Assembly (NCBI RefSeq): GCF_000189635.1
Contig: NW_002476370.1
Span: 620,001-684,000, forward strand
Source: Tetrahymena thermophila SB210
Lineage: Eukaryota > Ciliophora > Oligohymenophorea > Hymenostomatida > Tetrahymenidae
Length of the DNA: 64,000 bases
Reading direction: 5' to 3'
Position numbers and translations under genes: made by a program. Below, piece by piece: positions 25,577 through 37,145 of the stretch (positions are counted from its first letter, which is position 1; each line of letters starts with the position of its first letter). The notes under the pieces are model-generated. The model did not search any database. It was given only the letters and a program-made list of their open reading frames with translations, and had not been told where the DNA came from.

Positions 25577-26780
25577 TTTGCTGAAAAAAGTAACTAACTA
25601 ACTATCTATCACTGAATAATTGATTAATTTTTGAAAATCTTTATAAATTTTAATTAATTTTTGTTTTAAATTTTGATATTGCACCTAAAAATGAATATAA
25701 CATTTTTTAGATCATTTAAACTTAATTAACCATTAAATACTTCATTATGAATCTTTATTTTATTTACAATAAATTATCTTTAGCAGGTAGGTAATTGATT
25801 TTTCTTCGAAAGTCGTTTTAAACATAAAATAAAACATTTTACTTAATGATTTAAATAAAATTAATAAGATTAATTGAAACAAGCAATTTCTTATATTAAT
25901 TTTTTTTAATTTAATAATCAAATATTTTATTAAAAAATATGAACTTAAAAAAAGCTATTTTAGATAAATTATTAAAATGTATATAAATTTGTCATGTTTG
26001 AAACTTTTGAAGAAGCTAATCTCAAATGAAATTTTAATCTAAAAATGAGATCTTTATATTTCATGATTAAATAAATATCTCTAAAAGAAAACCTAATTTT
26101 TTAAATAAAATGTAAATAAATTTAACTTATTCAAAAAAAGGTTTTATTAAAATGATTCTTTTTTGATGAATTTAGATAATTTAAATACAAAAAGCTAAAT
26201 AATCATTTCATATTTTTATCTTTTTGAAAGCTCCAAAATTTTCATTAATAAATAAAATACTAAATGCACATTCAAGAATAGTTTTTATTTGTTTCAAGCA
26301 AAATGATCATAACAATTTACCATAATTAACAGTTAATTAAGAGTGATTAATACTATAGCTTCTAGTAGTTAAGTATAAATACTAGCTTTTTATCTAGAAC
26401 ATTATGTATTATTTTATTTCAACTGATAAAAATCTATCATTTTAGAAAAACTTTCAAGTTTTTACATATATTTTATTTAAATTAGTTTTTAATGCAAATT
26501 ATGCTTTAATTCATTTTTATCCTTCTTCAAAATTGATAGCATTAATGTTTAAATTCATTTAAAAACATATAATAGAGTTAAATGGTTTTTATTTTTAATA
26601 CGAAAGATTTTATTAGTCTCTAAAAGTATTTAGATTTTTAAAAATAAAAAGCCTGGTATCCACAATAAAGTAAGAAGTATCTACCAGATGAGTTGAATTA
26701 AATATCTTTATTCTATGATTATATCCATAAAGTAATTAATTAATTATTATATAAATTAGCAAACTCATCAAAAATAGTAA
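25577..26780. other. Divergent intergenic region
   Basis: 1.2 kb separates the divergently transcribed dynein-2 LIC and endonuclease V genes, so it should hold both promoters. AT-rich; no motif recognised. Confidence 0.55.
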
Positions 26781-28048
26781 ATGGAAAATATTGAAGATCA
26801 AGATAAAAAATCTTTTCATGAGCTTAGAGCTCAAATAGACCCAGAAGTATATGAAAAATGGGACTGGTAAATAATTAAATTTTATATGAAAGAAATAAAA
26901 TAAAATAATTTTTTAACAAAAGTGAACAAATTTATGTCAGAGGTTTGATTACTGAAGAAGATACTTTTGAGTGGAAATTAGATCCAAAGTCTGAAAAAGC
27001 TCTTAAATATGTATTTTCAAAGTAATAAAGTTTTATTTTTGTAAAAAATATACAATTTAAAAAAGATTGGTGGAGTTGACATCTCTTTTTCTTAGAAGCA
27101 TTAAGATATTGCTGTTGCAATCCTTGTAGTTATAGAATATCCAAGCTTAAAAGTAGACTTTTTATTTTACTCAATTAACTAAATTATAAATATTTCTTTT
27201 TTTAATAAAACAGAAAGTTCATGAAGAATTTGAGATAGTCAAATTAGATGGGCCATACATTCCAGGTTTTCTTGCATTCAGAGAAGCAGCACATCTTGTC
27301 AAATTATTTAAAAAGCTTTAAATTAATAAACCTCAATTTACGCCATAAGTAATTATGGTAGATGGAAATGGAATTCTCCATTAAAATGCTTGCGGTCTTG
27401 CAAGTCACTTGGGTGTACTTATTGATAAGCCAACTATTGGAGTTGGCAAGACAATTTTTTTTGTCGATGGATTAAGAAAAGTACATATTTATTTAAAAAT
27501 ATAATTATTTATTTTATAAACATCAATTTATCCTCAATTTAATAAAAATTAGGATATTGTCTTAGATAAATTTAAGAAAGTTACTGATGAAGGAGGATTT
27601 GCTATCCTTCAAGGTGATAGTGGAAGAATTTGGGGAGCCGTAAAAATTAATTTTTTATCTAATTGTATTAATAATTTTATTTAAAAAAGGCTTACAAAAG
27701 CAAAAAAGATGTAGTAGATCCAATTATTGTCTCTGTAGGACATAAGATTTCTCTTTAGAGTGCTTTAGACTTGATTTCAAAATGCTGCAACTTTAGAATT
27801 CCTGAACCAGTAATAAATATTATAATTAACTAATAAACTAAACTCTTTAAATATTTTAGGTTAGAGTAGCTGATATAAGGTCTAGAGAATTGGTCAAAAA
27901 AATTACCTTACAAGAAGCCCTTACTGCCCCAACAAATTCACTTGAATTTTTGACTGATAAATTTGATGCTGAAAAAAAGAAAAAAGTCATGGAAAAAAAG
28001 AATCTCGTTTTTAAACCAAAAGAAGAAGATTTCCCATCTTTATTCTGA
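26781..28048 (+). CDS. Endonuclease V (inosine-specific), 307 aa
   Basis: Seven exons: 26781-26866, 26923-27010, 27066-27152, 27214-27480, 27553-27639, 27690-27809, 27860-28048, introns 50-72 bases, all phases consistent. EndoV cleaves nucleic acid one base 3' of inosine (DNA in bacteria, mainly RNA in animals). Family motifs appear in order: YIGGVDISF (metal-binding Asp), AVAILVVIEYPSL, GPYIPGFLAFREA (catalytic Glu; P-Y-[IV]-P-G wedge), MVDGNGILH (second catalytic Asp), GLASHLGV, PTIGVGKT, GDSGRIWGAA, PIIVSVGHKIS, FRIPEPVRVADIRSRE. Length is close to the animal proteins. A Lys/Glu-rich tail of about 45 residues follows the core. All recognised active-site residues are present, so it should be active. 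The residue at the first junction is Cys (WDCEQ). Confidence 0.95.
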
Positions 28049-28085
28049 GAAAATAAAAAAGGAAAGACTATATAACATTTAATAA

Positions 28086-28214
28086 TACCATAATTCCTCT
28101 TGCAGATAACCTAGCTGAAAGCAAAAGATTTATAAATTTTAGAGTAATATAATATGAACCTACTTGTTTTAGGAAGAAGGTAGATGAGGAATTGGAAATT
28201 GAGGAATTATGGTA
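28086..28214. repeat. Inverted repeat, 14-base perfect arms
   Basis: TACCATAATTCCTC at 28086-28099 is the exact reverse complement of GAGGAATTATGGTA at 28201-28214, with about 100 bases between. It begins 38 bases after the endonuclease V stop, so it may form a hairpin in its 3' UTR, or mark a small non-coding RNA or an old palindromic element. There are no conserved snoRNA boxes that I can assert. Confidence 0.75.
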
Positions 28215-28265
28215 ATAAAACAAATATATAAAATAATATTAATATTAACAACTAGCACACAACCA

Positions 28266-28683
28266 TTTAAAAGTAAACTAAAAGAATGAATAATACAATT
28301 TTTAAAATATATCTATTTAAAAATAAAAACAATTTATTTATTTTAATCTACTTTACTATAAAATAAAATATAAATTGCTTTATTGTTATTTTTAAATTGT
28401 ATTTTATAATTTTATAAATATTGTAAAACAAATAAATAATTTATTTCACATATCTTTAAATAACTTAAAACCTTATAAAAGTAAAAATTAACGAAGGAAT
28501 AATACAGTTTTTAATATATATATCTATCAAAATAGCACAAAGAACTATATTTTTATTTATTTTAATATGTTTTATTACAAGCTAAAATATGAATTGCTTT
28601 CATGGCTGGCTATTTTTAAATTTTATTTTCTAATTTTATTGAATTTGTAAAATAAATAATTTATTTAATATAGCTTTAAACAG
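28266..28683. repeat. Diverged direct duplication, about 200-base units
   Basis: Unit A (about 28266-28461) and unit B (about 28472-28683) align along their length: AAAAGTAAA..., GAATAATACA[AG]TTTTTAA, a TTTATTTATTTTAAT block, ATAAATTGCTTT / ATGAATTGCTTT, TATTTTTAAATT, and AAATAAATAATTTATTT near the end. Identity is moderate with indels. A shorter related stretch may occur inside an intron at about 29455-29510. Confidence 0.6.
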
Positions 28684-28955
28684 ATGAAATAAAATAATAA
28701 AGATATTTATTTTCTATAAAAATCTGAATATATTAAGATTGATAAAATTAATATCTAGATAATACTGTAGATAAATGCGAAAGAAAACCATTACAAGTGC
28801 ATATAAGAACTAATTTTAATGATAATTTCTATCACCTAATAACTATCTAAATATTATTATTTGCTAGCTTGATTTCTTGCTTAACTATATATTCCACTAT
28901 TCTTTTTAACTTATTATTAAAGTTATTGATTGATATATTTGCCTGAATTTATTTT

Positions 28956-30191
28956 TCATTTGAAGTAATAGAGGGAGTCGACCTTATTCTATGTTTTTTT
29001 AGAATTTTAAAGATTTAGTACATGTTAAAAAAATATATATATATTACGAATTCTTTAAAGATTTCAGGGAAGTTACCGTCGTGATTGACTGAAGTATAGA
29101 TCATATGAGCATAATAACCAATTTCTTCTCTGACCTATTGTAAAATTTAATGTTATTAGCATTTCATATTAAAATGAAAATGAATAGTTTGTACCTTGTG
29201 TTACCATTCAGGGTAATCTTTTAAGTCATCGATAAGCTAAATATATTTATGGATGGAATTCTTAATGTCTGATTCGATGATAGAGTGAGTGACCTTTATA
29301 ATTAGAAAAATTAAAATTAAAATCAACAGATCTTCAATCATTTTTAAAGATTTTTGTTTTTATATTGTTGTTTTGCTTATTAACTATATAGATATATTAA
29401 AACTATCTATCTATCTAAATAAACAAATAATAAATTATCATTGAATTTATAATGCTTTGTTTTGCTTTTATTTTATTTAATTTGCTAAAATATGAATGCT
29501 ATTTAGGCCTATTGAGGTTACAGATTGAAAATTAAATTATTGTTATGAATAAAATTACTTCTCTCTTGTTGTGGAAGTTGGAAGTAGCAACACCTCTTGA
29601 AAGTTCGAGGTAGATAGTCTTCAATTCCCAATAGAATTCGTGAAGATTTTGAACTAATGCGTGATATTAATTGAAGTCGATTAAAGTCTATTTAGCTTCA
29701 TTGTACTTAGCTAATTCGGCCTTACCAAATAATTCAGGGTTAATTGACCAATTTTCAGCTAGTCTGCCGTAGAAGACAAGTTCCTATAATATTAAATGAG
29801 TTATTATGTCAATATTTTTCAAATATCTTATTTGGTTATGGAAAGCAGTAGTAGGAGAATTCTAAGCTATCTTTCCTTTTAAGATTCAATATTATAAAGA
29901 AAAGGAAAGGCTTAGAAAATACAAGGAAAAATCTAAAGAAGTTAATTTTTGCTTTGATGATTGAGGAACACTCAAATTAAAATGCTGGTAGATTGATTAC
30001 AAATACTGCTTTGCATACTTTATTAACTTTATTACATTATATTTCATAGCATCGTTTAAGAGGAAGTGCTCATCAGGATTTTCAAAATCAGTCTTAGCCA
30101 TCTAAGCCATGACTCTTTGGGCTTGGACTATTTTTAATAATTTTAAATGTAAAAAATAAGAACTTTCAGAACTTCGGTTTGAAAATGCCAT
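28956..30191 (-). CDS. Unidentified five-exon protein, about 197 aa
   Basis: Exons in order: 30191-30036, 29783-29559, 29293-29195, 29134-29048, 28982-28956, all phase 0 junctions. The core (FENPDEHFLLNDAM, ELVFYGRLAENWSINPELFG, LHEFYWELKTIYLELSRG, then DDLKDYPEW, EEIGYYAHMIYTSVNHDGNF) is soluble, helical and aromatic-rich. C-ending codons (TTC, CTC, CAC, AAC) are much commoner than in neighbours, which in ciliates suggests strong expression. The first 25 residues (MAFSNRSSESSYFLHLKLLK...) lie in the same frame and could be a mitochondrial presequence; alternatively translation starts at the ATG ending at 30110 (170 aa). I do not recognise the family. A ciliate-specific mitochondrial or other abundant complex subunit is only a guess. 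Confidence 0.75.
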
Positions 30192-30891
30192 AATAAAGAG
30201 CGCTGAACACATTGTTGAAACACATTTTATGTTAAAATCCTTTTATAATATTATGACTTTGCAGCCTTGAGGTGTATATTGTTGTCAGGCTTTTTATTAT
30301 TGCATTGATTGCTTTATGAATCTATATTAATCTTTGTTTTAATTACATGATAATCCAATAACTCTAGACTTAAGGAAAGTATTCTTGAAGAGAGAAACCA
30401 AAGACATTCTTTAATTACTTTTTGATTTTACTATATAATATATCTTTTTTATTTTTTTATTTTATTTAATTAAATAAGAAAGATTCCCCATTTTGATTTT
30501 ACTCTTAATCAATCTCTATTTTTGATAATTCTTTTCATTCAACATAGTATTTCTTAAAATAAATACATATTTTTTAAACACCAATGCAGTTTTAACAAAA
30601 ATTTCTAACATCTTTACTCCGATTTATTTTGTTCAAATGCAATAAAATATTTTCATTCTAATTTAATTTTTCATTATAAATAATTATTACAGCAACTTTA
30701 TTTGTAAAAAAATTAAGAGAGAAATAGTAAAAAAATACATTTTTATTTAAAAGAAATTATTAATTAAACTTTTATATTATTCACAACACAAATCAAATAT
30801 CTAACTTTTTATGATTTACAAAATTATTTTATTTAAAAATTTATTTAAATAAAAATACTATTTAATAATTCTTTTAAAATAAATTTAACGC
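30192..30891. other. Intergenic, no gene seen
   Basis: AT-rich spacer between two minus-strand genes, presumably including the promoter of the unidentified gene. Nothing else recognised. Confidence 0.55.
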
Positions 30892-31587
30892 TCAATCAGT
30901 TTTATTTTTTATGTTATTTTCTTCCACATATTTACTTTAAAATTTATTGAATAATCTTTAAGTATAAAGCTTATCAATAACTACTAATACTGGAATACTG
31001 ACTAAAGCAGTTAAGAATCCATATGGTTTTATCAATTTAAAGAATGGGTAAACATGTCTTCCAAAATAAAATTCTTCTATAGCAATTTAACCAGTGTATA
31101 AAAGGGCGAATGGAGTAAATTATAAAAAGCTGCTATTCCATTCATTTTCTTTATCTTCAATAAAAAGCTCTACGAATAATAAGAAATGGTTGAACCCATG
31201 TATAAAAATTTGATAAACTTGTCCTAGCTATTCTGGAGAATGTTTGCCATGAACCAATCTAGAGTCAATAGATCTAAGAGCCCAATAAGTTATGCTTGCT
31301 AAGAAAGATAAATTAAATACAAACTGATAGAATTTCTTCAATGAGGTAGACCTTTATTAACCCCTTAAAAATGTAAAGATTGACCATAGATGATAAAAGA
31401 ATATTAGAATATGATCTAGATTAGTAAGATAGCAAAGCTACTTCCAAACAGCATGAAAAGTAATCCCCTTACCAAAGATAAGATTTAAATTCAACATATG
31501 AACTAAATAGTAAAGATTTAATATCAAAGCTCCAATTTGTAGAAGCTTAAATAATAAAGGAGTATTTGCCTTTACTTGATTTATCAT
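30892..31587 (-). CDS. AIG1/ADTRP-like (FAR-17a) membrane hydrolase, 231 aa
   Basis: One exon from ATG (31587) to TGA (30892-30894). It is predicted to be a six-helix membrane protein. AIG1 and ADTRP hydrolyse fatty-acid esters of hydroxy fatty acids, using a membrane-embedded Thr and His. Here the Thr is in WKQLCYLTNLDHI (about residues 50-62) and the His in IHGFNHFLLFVELF (about residues 135-148). Both sit in the expected contexts: the family has W-K-[FY]-L-T-x-[LI]-[DN] early and H-[GT]-x-N about 90 residues later. The length fits the family (about 230-245). The end is charged (EENNIKNKTD). The catalytic residues are present, so activity is likely. The natural substrate in a ciliate is unknown. 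Confidence 0.82.
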
Positions 31588-32735
31588 ATTTATAATTACT
31601 TTCTAGATTTTATGTTTTTTTTATTATTTTTAAAAATAATTGTAAAATATTTATAATATGTATCAGCATATAAAACAATTAAAAAATAGAATAAATTTAT
31701 ATTCTAGAAAGCTTTCTTAAAAACTAAGAAATAGTAAACACGTAAAAATTATCAAATATTTCTCTTTGATGTAGATCCTACTATCAGTCTATTCTTCTGA
31801 AAATTAAAATTTACTGATAGAGATGAGGTGCTAATTTATTCAGAGTAGAGTCAATTATCAAAATATCCAAAATTTATTTATGGAAATATTTTTGACTTTT
31901 TTTACAATAAAGATATTTTTTTATTAAAATAGCAAATATAAATAATTAAATTATTATCACTATGAGTAAGCGAATTTAAAATTAATGGTAAAAAGATACT
32001 ACTTTAAACAAACTCTCGATAGATTTTTACAAATTTAAAACATTACTTTTAAAGCAATACATTTAATATATTATCAATATTATAAAATTTGAGAAATATA
32101 TATTGTTATTATTAGAAAGATTATTAATTTTTATAAATATTTTTAGGAATAATAAAGAAAATAAATATTCAATCTTGATTATAAACGTAATCTAAAACGA
32201 ATAAAAACTAGATTGTGACTTATTTTGCATTTATAATTTTATACAGATGGATTGAACGAATAATTGTTATAATTTATTTTATTTTAAATTTATTATTTAA
32301 TGTTAAGATATAATTTATTCATGTTAAATATTATTAATAATACGAATAAAATTTTTTCATATTTATTTTTTTAATGACTGGACCATAAGTTTTCTTGAGT
32401 TATAAAAAGTGTATTCTTTTAATATTTAGGTTATTTAATTGCTAAGTATGAATTAAAATCTAATTTAAATTAAATTTCAAAAATAAAGCTTTATTGTAAT
32501 TATTCTAAAGGCAGGTCCAGCTAAGATAACATTATAAATAAATATTTATTAAAATTTTATTATAATATTAATAGATTAGTAATTAATATACAAGTAAAAA
32601 TACATTTACAAAAGTAATTATTCGTTTTTGATTATAGATAAACTTAATAATTAATTATTTAATTAATAATAAATAAATTGTGTTGCGAAATCAAAGTATC
32701 TTGTAATCATATAATTTAGTTAGTTTAAGAAATAA
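31588..32735. other. Divergent intergenic region
   Basis: 1.1 kb between divergently transcribed genes (AIG1-like and coiled-coil). AT-rich; no promoter box or RNA recognised. Confidence 0.55.
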
Positions 32736-35048
32736 ATGAGCACTCCTCTTCCTCCTTAAGCAGGTTCAAATAGAAATACTATCAATCATATTCCTCCTCA
32801 CAGATAGTCATAAAATTAAGCTTACCCTATTTAGTAATAGGGTACATAATAGAATTTATCCATTAATCAGAATTTACAAGTAAACAGCAACCTCAACTAA
32901 ACCATTGAAAGCTACAAATAGCAGTTATTTGAAAAACAAAATGAGATTCAATAACTAATGAGATAGAAAACTTCTCTTGAAAAGGAAAAAATGGAGCTGT
33001 AGACTTAGAATTAGAATTTGAGATAAGTTATAAATAACAACTAGAATGTTTTTGACAAACAATTAGAAGAGAAATAATTTTAATTATCTTAAATTAAGTA
33101 AACATCTTTTATTTAAATAAATACTATTTAATATTAATAAAATGAATTAATAATCTTAAAAATTTAAATGAATTGTGAAACATTTTATGTATTAACTTTA
33201 TCTTTTAAAAATAAGGTCTGATTAGATTAACTACAAGGGAATGAAAAAGACATTGGAGGAATAAATCGAAGAAGTTAATAAACAAAGACAAAAAGAACAG
33301 GAATTGCATTCATAAGAAATTAAATCTTTAAGAGAACGCTAAAAAACTTTGATAGAAGATCTTTAAGAATAAAGAAGAAAATATGATCATCTCCACTTTT
33401 ATTTAGAGAGAAATGCAAAATAATTTGAGTTTGAAGAAGAATGTAAATAAATATTTTTTAAAATTATAATTTTTATTTATATTATTAAATTGCGCTAATT
33501 AATTACAATAGAAATAAATAATTATTTGGTTTGGTTTATTTGTAAAAATTATACATAAAATGCATTAATTATTTATTAGAATTAAAGACCTAGATCAAAA
33601 TTAAGGACTAAGAATTGTTAACTTTAGAAAAACAACTTGAGAAATTGCAAGCAGCATACAATTAAGGATCTTAGGATACATAAAGCAATTTAGTAGCTGA
33701 AAATGAAAGTTTGAAATTTAAATTATCAGAAATGGCAGCTAAGCTAAACAACTACACTGATTTAGAAAGAAAATTCAATTAAATTTCATAAGAAAGAAAA
33801 GATTTAGAGGTTTAACAAATTGAATAAAAAATGAGAGTAGAGCAGGAAAGAATTATCACAAAGAGAACTATTGAGCTTGAAGATCAATACAACAGATTAA
33901 ACTAAGAAGTACTCTATTTAAGAAACAGAGAAAAGTAGCTTCAAATGGAAAATGAAGACTACAGAGACAAGGCTAAAAAGATGGCTGAGACTGTTAATGA
34001 AAGTAAAATAAAATTAGAAACAATAAAAAATTTTCAATATTTAAATCGTATTTTTTAAAATATTTTTTTAGCAATCTAACAAGCTAATTTGTGGAAAGAA
34101 AAATACTAAATAGCAGTCAGTTAGTAATCTGGAAATTAAGATTTGAATGTTCTTCGTAGCACTATTTAGCAAAAAGAAATGGTAATTGCATAACAAGAAT
34201 CTATGTTGAAAAACGTTACTTCTGAGCTTGCCGTTTTAAAAGTAAGATTTAATCATTTTTACAAAATAAAAAAATTTATTAATAACATTCATAAGAATGA
34301 CTACTCCAACAGACCATCATATGTTAACTCTAATGCTATTAACGTTAATGGAACCGCTGAGGTAGTCCAGTTATAAAGTGAAAATAAAATGTTGGCTGAA
34401 ATGAATTAGAAACTATAAGATTAAATTGTAGAAGTTCAAGAAGAAACAAGAAAAAAATCAAGAAACACTCAAGGTGGATAGCAATTCCAAACCACCTATG
34501 TGAATAATGATCCAGAATTAATAGAAAAAAATACTAAGCTGTAAGTTAAAAATTAAATTTTTTTTTTTAATCATTTTAAATATTTAATTCGATTAGAGAA
34601 ATTGCTAATAGAGCTCTATCTGAAACTGTAGCAGAACTTGAGTTTAGATTAAGCAGACTAGGAGAACCCCAACCTGGTAAACTAGGATTACCTTAATCAC
34701 AAAGAGGAAGCACTTATGTTTATTAAACAAGTAGTGCTATTGGAGGTATATTTTTATTAATAGTTAAACACTTTTAATTGACTTATTCTTAAAAAAGGTC
34801 AAAACTATGCAAACACAATTAGCCAAGCTCCATTAACATAATCATAAATTCCACTTAATAATGGATATACAAGTTCATAGCAAATTCACAGTATCTAAAC
34901 AGTACAAGGTCGTAATACAGTCCCAACTTACACCTACACTTTCAGTAAATTAAATTTTATTAATATTTATAAAAATTATAATTTTTTAATTATATTAAAA
35001 GATGTAGATGGAAATACATAAGGAAACTAAAACTTATATTAATATTGA
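32736..35048 (+). CDS. Coiled-coil protein, 589 aa
   Basis: Eight exons: 32736-33097, 33216-33442, 33580-34002, 34072-34241, 34296-34540, 34597-34745, 34798-34944, 35002-35048; every junction keeps phase. The first 60 residues are Pro/Gln/Asn-rich. From about 65 to 480 the protein is almost continuous heptads with Glu, Lys, Gln and Leu (for example LEEQIEEVNKQRQKEQELH, RTIELEDQYNRLNQEVLYLR), broken by a short Asn/Ser linker near 375. The last 90 residues are Ser/Thr/Gln/Gly-rich with tyrosines. No motor head or other domain is visible. A cytoskeletal, basal-body or ciliary scaffold role is inferred. It converges on the Cys-rich gene, with under 300 bases between the stops. Confidence 0.88.
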
Positions 35049-35337
35049 AATATTCTTTGTTAATAATAAATAATCAATTACTTCTAAAATTTTATTTTGT
35101 ATTAATTTTCAGAAATTTATAAAATTTAATCTTAGACTTTCTTTTTCTTCAAAACCATCTTCATTTATTTATTTTTTGATATTTAAATTTTGATTTATTT
35201 AACTTGTTTTTACTCTAATATAAAACAACTGGCAATATATTATTTAAAACTTTAATAAAAAATGATAGGATAAATTAAAAATTATAATTTGTTTTTATTA
35301 ATTAAGTAATTTTTATGGAAAATATATTTTATTAAGT

Positions 35338-36161
35338 TCAAATAAATAGTTATAACAAAAGTAAAAAAATTAATTAAATATTAAAAGTATTAATTATATG
35401 AGAACTAATTTATTTAGAATTTGATTTGCTTTAATTTGGGCAATTCGATGTACACTCAACTATATTTAAAAGTCTAGCATTGCCTTCTATGAACTGTTTG
35501 CACAGATTAAAGCATTATTTGTAATTTTAGAAGTAGTCATTTTTTTTAGATTAGTAGTAATAAATGCATTCTGGCTATTTTTATTCACATTATTAATATA
35601 AGGTTAAACTATTATTACATTTATCTTTTTCAAAGTTATTATTGATGTCAATATATTCACAATTTAATGAGCCGCACTGATTTATACATTCGTTTTGTAT
35701 TATCTATTTCAAAATTAGACAAAATTTTTGATAAATTTAATTTAAAAGATAAAGTCAGTAATAGATTAATAAAAATATTAAATTATTCTATTTACCTAAA
35801 ATGAATTTTATGAAATTAAAGCACAGTTCTAACTGCATTATGAGAATTTTAGGACACTGCTACTATATAAATTTTAAGAACAAGTCTAATGATAATGATA
35901 ATAATTATAAATATTGAAATCTTTATCCTCTTAAGATTCTAGTTTGAATGCACTCTAAATAGAATAAGCATTTAGACATTAATTGTATAATATAGCCTCC
36001 TTAAAGCATTAATCAAGGTATCCATTTATTGAAGCACATTATAAATTATAGCACCCATTTGTTTTTAAGCAGCTAACATATTAGTTTTATAGATTATCTG
36101 ATCGAATAGCACTAATAATAACTAAGAAAAAAATAGATAAAAATATGAACTTTTAGCTCAT
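35338..36161 (-). CDS. Cys-rich secreted or GPI-anchored protein, 243 aa
   Basis: Exons 36161-35796 and 35703-35338 with a 92-base intron, phase 0. Residues 1-21 (MSQKFIFLSIFFLVIISAIRS) are a clear signal peptide. The mature part has two Cys-rich halves with repeated short spacings (SCLKTNGCYNLQCAS, QCFKEA..NQC, SQCSQNCA; then NECINQCGSLNCEY, QQCEQKQPEC, QCFNLCKQF, VECTSNC), so the exons may encode two related modules. The extreme C-terminus (LIFLLLLQLFI) is hydrophobic and follows a Ser/Asn-rich stretch, the pattern of a GPI-anchor signal. Tetrahymena surface proteins often have this build, but the classical immobilisation-antigen repeat is not evident. Confidence 0.82.
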
Positions 36162-37145
36162 TATTCAGTATAAGAGATTTAATTATATTATTAAAAGGTT
36201 ATAAGCTGTCGATGTGCAGTAAAGAAATTTTTATATTGAAATACTTATTTTGAGAATAAACAATTCTTTTTTTCTTTACTAAATTATAAAATTTGTGATT
36301 TAAAATAATAATATTGATAAAATAAGCTCTCTATTGTTCTTTGATAAAATCTAAACACATTTATTAACTTTTTGAATACCTTCTAGATGTAAAACTTAAT
36401 TTAATTTTTATCAAAGCCTTAGTATTGTGTTTACCAATTAATTAAAAGCAAAAGAAAAATTTTAAAAATCAAAAAAAATCCCCTAATCTAAAAATTCTTT
36501 TGTTTTCTAAAATTCTAGTGATTTTAATTCAATTAGAACTAAGATTTACCTAAAAATATTTGTCTAAAATTAACAAAGTATTTTTTCTATAATAAATAAA
36601 AGTAAAACTAAATACATTTTTTAAGTATAAAAGTTACTAAAATAACTCATGATCTCATTTAATTAATTTACATGTATACCTTTTTTAAAAATTCTATAAA
36701 ATAAATAATCAGATTGCATAATCTTTTTAATCCAATCTGATTACACATTTAAAAATAGGGAAAAAAAATTTTTATTTAGCATTCAAGAAGCGTAATTTTT
36801 TAATTCCATCAATTTTTTTATTAAAAAATTATAAAAGAGTTTTTGTTATATTTTATATTTTTTAAATGATAAAAAAAATTTTTTGGAAAATACATTTCAA
36901 ATTTATTTAATAAGGATTAATTACCACTGCTATAAACTCTAATTATACATCACTTTAAAGCAAAATATTTACAAGCTATTTTTATTTTATAAATAGAAAT
37001 CAAAAATAAATTGCCTAAAAGAAAATAAAGCTTTGCTAAATAAATTTAATTTTACACAAATAGTTAATAAGTTAAATTTAAAAATATTAATATAGGTGAA
37101 TTTAATGCTACAATTAAGATGAAGATTTTATTAATTTAGTTTAGT
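36162..37145. other. Intergenic, no gene seen
   Basis: AT-rich spacer upstream of the Cys-rich gene and downstream of the large PAS gene. No supportable feature. Confidence 0.6.

Larger units (their letters stand above)
28049..28955. other. Intergenic with inverted repeat and diverged direct duplication
   Basis: Holds the two repeat structures listed separately, between convergent endonuclease V and the unidentified minus gene. No coding frame. Confidence 0.6.
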
